This document shows positions 5,061-6,244 of a DNA stretch of 6,244 nucleotides, in pieces. The DNA comes from Prevotella sp. (GTDB taxonomy: Bacteria; Bacteroidota; Bacteroidia; Bacteroidales; Bacteroidaceae): contig JAFRMM010000076.1 in NCBI GenBank assembly GCA_017430675.1, forward strand, positions 1-6,244, in the 5' to 3' direction. Both the position numbers and the translations under genes were made by a program. The notes under the pieces are model-generated. The model searched no databases and was not told the DNA's origin. It worked only from the letters and a program-made list of their open reading frames with translations. Each line of letters starts with the position of its first letter. Position 1 is the first letter of the stretch.

Positions 5061-6244
5061 TTTGCGGCAGGTGTGAAGAGTTTATGTTTCAGCCACTCAC
5101 GAACGGGCAGATCGTAGAGTCTGTAGGCTACGTAGGCTACGAGGATGGCAAGCACAAAGATGCAGACGGCCACGAAGATGTGGGTGCCAAGTGGGGCATC
5201 CTTATGACTGTCTGCCCAAGACATCTGCATGTAGATGAGGGGATAATGGGTGATATAGATAGGATAACTGATCTCACCCAGGAACTTATTGATGGCAGAT
5301 GATTTCGAGCCTGTGACGCTACTGCCAGCACCCATCGCTACGATGAGGGGGAAGCAGACGAGGATACAGAAAGCCTCGTAAAGTCCATTCGTCAAACGGG
5401 CCTCGCCTTCGGTGCCAAGTCCCATCCAAGGCATGCAGAACAGCACGATAATCATCAGAGAACACCACCAGAAACCGCCACGTACCTTTATTAATTTACC
5501 CATGCGCGAAATGAGCAGTCCGCAGAAGAAGGGATAAAGCAGACGGGTAAGGCCCACCTGGAGTTGGTCGGGTGTAGTGCTCCAACCGCCCACAACAGTA
5601 TAGGATGCCCAGTTGCGCTCCTCCAGGAATCCTGTCACGTCGATGTTCAGGCAAAGGATGATGGTCAGGACGGCAAAGATGGCCACACAGATACCAAGTG
5701 CCACCTTCGACAACCTGCGGATAATGAGTGCATAGAGGATATTGGCAATGTACTCCCATTGCAACGACCATGCAGGGCCGTTCAGCGGGTTGGTCTCTGC
5801 CCAGCCACGGATGTCCATCGTATTTGGCAGGGGTATCATCGTGAAGCACCAGAGCATCACTAACAGCACCATGTACCAAGGTGTCTGGTTAATCAGCGGG
5901 AACTCACCACAACTGCCGAAGTAGAACATGATGGCACCAAACAGCGTGCCAAATATCACCATCGGGTGCAGACGGATCAATCTTCGTTTAAAGAAAGACC
6001 AAAGGGTAAAACTATTCGCTCCCCTCCCTTCATGGGAGGGGTCGGGGGTGGGCCTCCAGCGGTCATCGTATGCATAGCCGATAACGAAGCCGGACAGCAC
6101 AAAGAAGAAATCCACAGCCAGATAGCCGTGATTGATGGGTTGGTCAGGTTTGCCGCCATAATAGGTCTCAAACAGGTGGTAGGCCACCACCAGCATGGCA
6201 GCCACGCCGCGCAGTCCGTCGAGGATCTCATAGCGCGGTTTTGA
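5057..6244 (-). CDS. Acyltransferase-3 family membrane protein (N-terminus just off window)
   Basis: The frame is open from the window edge to the stop at 5057-5059, giving 395 residues. It begins inside the family's opening motif: YEILDGLRGVAAMLVVAYHL with the conserved His23, so only a few residues are missing. Internal GTG (6205) or ATG (6196) starts would delete that motif. Other family marks are DFFFVLSGFVIGYAYDDRW, FFKRRLIRLHP, NGPAWSLQWEY and ISYPIYITHYPLI. About ten hydrophobic segments are spread along the chain, as in inner-membrane O-acyltransferases that move acetyl or other acyl groups to surface sugars or lipids. Between DDRW and SFFKRR, about residues 64-81 (RPTPDPSHEGRGANSFTL) are coded by a hairpin repeat and look inserted in a loop after a membrane segment. 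The stop overlaps the start of the broken VOC gene. The acceptor substrate cannot be told. Confidence 0.88.
   Translation of the reverse strand, partial: SKPRYEILDGLRGVAAMLVVAYHLFETYYGGKPDQPINHGYLAVDFFFVLSGFVIGYAYDDRWRPTPDPSHEGRGANSFTLWSFFKRRLIRLHPMVIFGTLFGAIMFYFGSCGEFPLINQTPWYMVLLVMLWCFTMIPLPNTMDIRGWAETNPLNGPAWSLQWEYIANILYALIIRRLSKVALGICVAIFAVLTIILCLNIDVTGFLEERNWASYTVVGGWSTTPDQLQVGLTRLLYPFFCGLLISRMGKLIKVRGGFWWCSLMIIVLFCMPWMGLGTEGEARLTNGLYEAFCILVCFPLIVAMGAGSSVTGSKSSAINKFLGEISYPIYITHYPLIYMQMSWADSHKDAPLGTHIFVAVCIFVLAILVAYVAYRLYDLPVREWLKHKLFTPAAK
6021..6041. repeat. GC-rich hairpin repeat within the acyltransferase gene
   Basis: CCCCTCCC (6021-6028) and GGGAGGGG (6034-6041) form a perfect 8-bp stem around TTCAT, followed by GTCGGGGGTGGGCC. 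On the coding strand this gives PTPDPSHEGRG. Proline-rich PTPxPSxEGRG stretches coded by such hairpins recur, from memory, within and between Bacteroidetes genes, which marks this as a dispersed REP-like element. Confidence 0.6.

Overview
The window looks like chromosomal DNA of a fairly GC-rich member of the Bacteroidales, probably a Prevotella-like organism. Supporting signs are an exact Bacteroidetes -7 promoter box (TACCTTTG), a HU-HIG type DNA-binding protein next to a BT4734/VapE-type primase-helicase protein, the lack of Shine-Dalgarno sites, and short interspersed repeats (AATTCGTG-type, TCACCTC-type and a CCCCTCCC hairpin) that I recall from genomes of this phylum. All intact genes lie on the minus strand, so the window reads right to left.

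Right part (6244 to about 4944): an acyltransferase-3 membrane protein, lacking only its first few residues at the window edge, carries an apparent in-frame insertion of a GC-rich hairpin repeat. Its stop codon overlaps by ATGA the start of a VOC/glyoxalase-family gene, but that gene keeps only about 39 residues. It then runs into what looks like the tail-to-tail remnant of a plus-strand GNAT acetyltransferase, so about 4944 is a rearrangement scar.

Centre (4750 to 1880): the most unusual region. A 687-residue VapE-like protein (BT4734-like N-terminal domain plus P-loop ATPase) is bracketed by a pair of ~93-bp inverted repeats, 2286-2379 and 4625-4717. Their outermost 36 bp are identical. Their inner parts hold iteron-like AGGGTGT units and hairpins whose stems are kept by a compensating base-pair change. 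Between the right repeat and vapE lie two copies of a 16-bp dyad and an 11-bp-spaced direct repeat. Outside the right repeat is a GCGAAA/TTTCGC cluster. The HU-HIG gene follows 22 bp outside the left repeat. No integrase, transposase or relaxase is present. The layout fits either a small inverted-repeat-bounded primase-helicase unit or a replication/regulatory locus with paired protein-binding arrays.

Left part (1801 to 1): a single-gene promoter drives an alpha/beta-hydrolase lipoprotein, followed 76 bp later by the N-terminal 181 residues of an AraC-family regulator that runs off the window. The hydrolase also contains an apparent in-frame short-repeat insert, a degenerate 7-bp tandem repeat.
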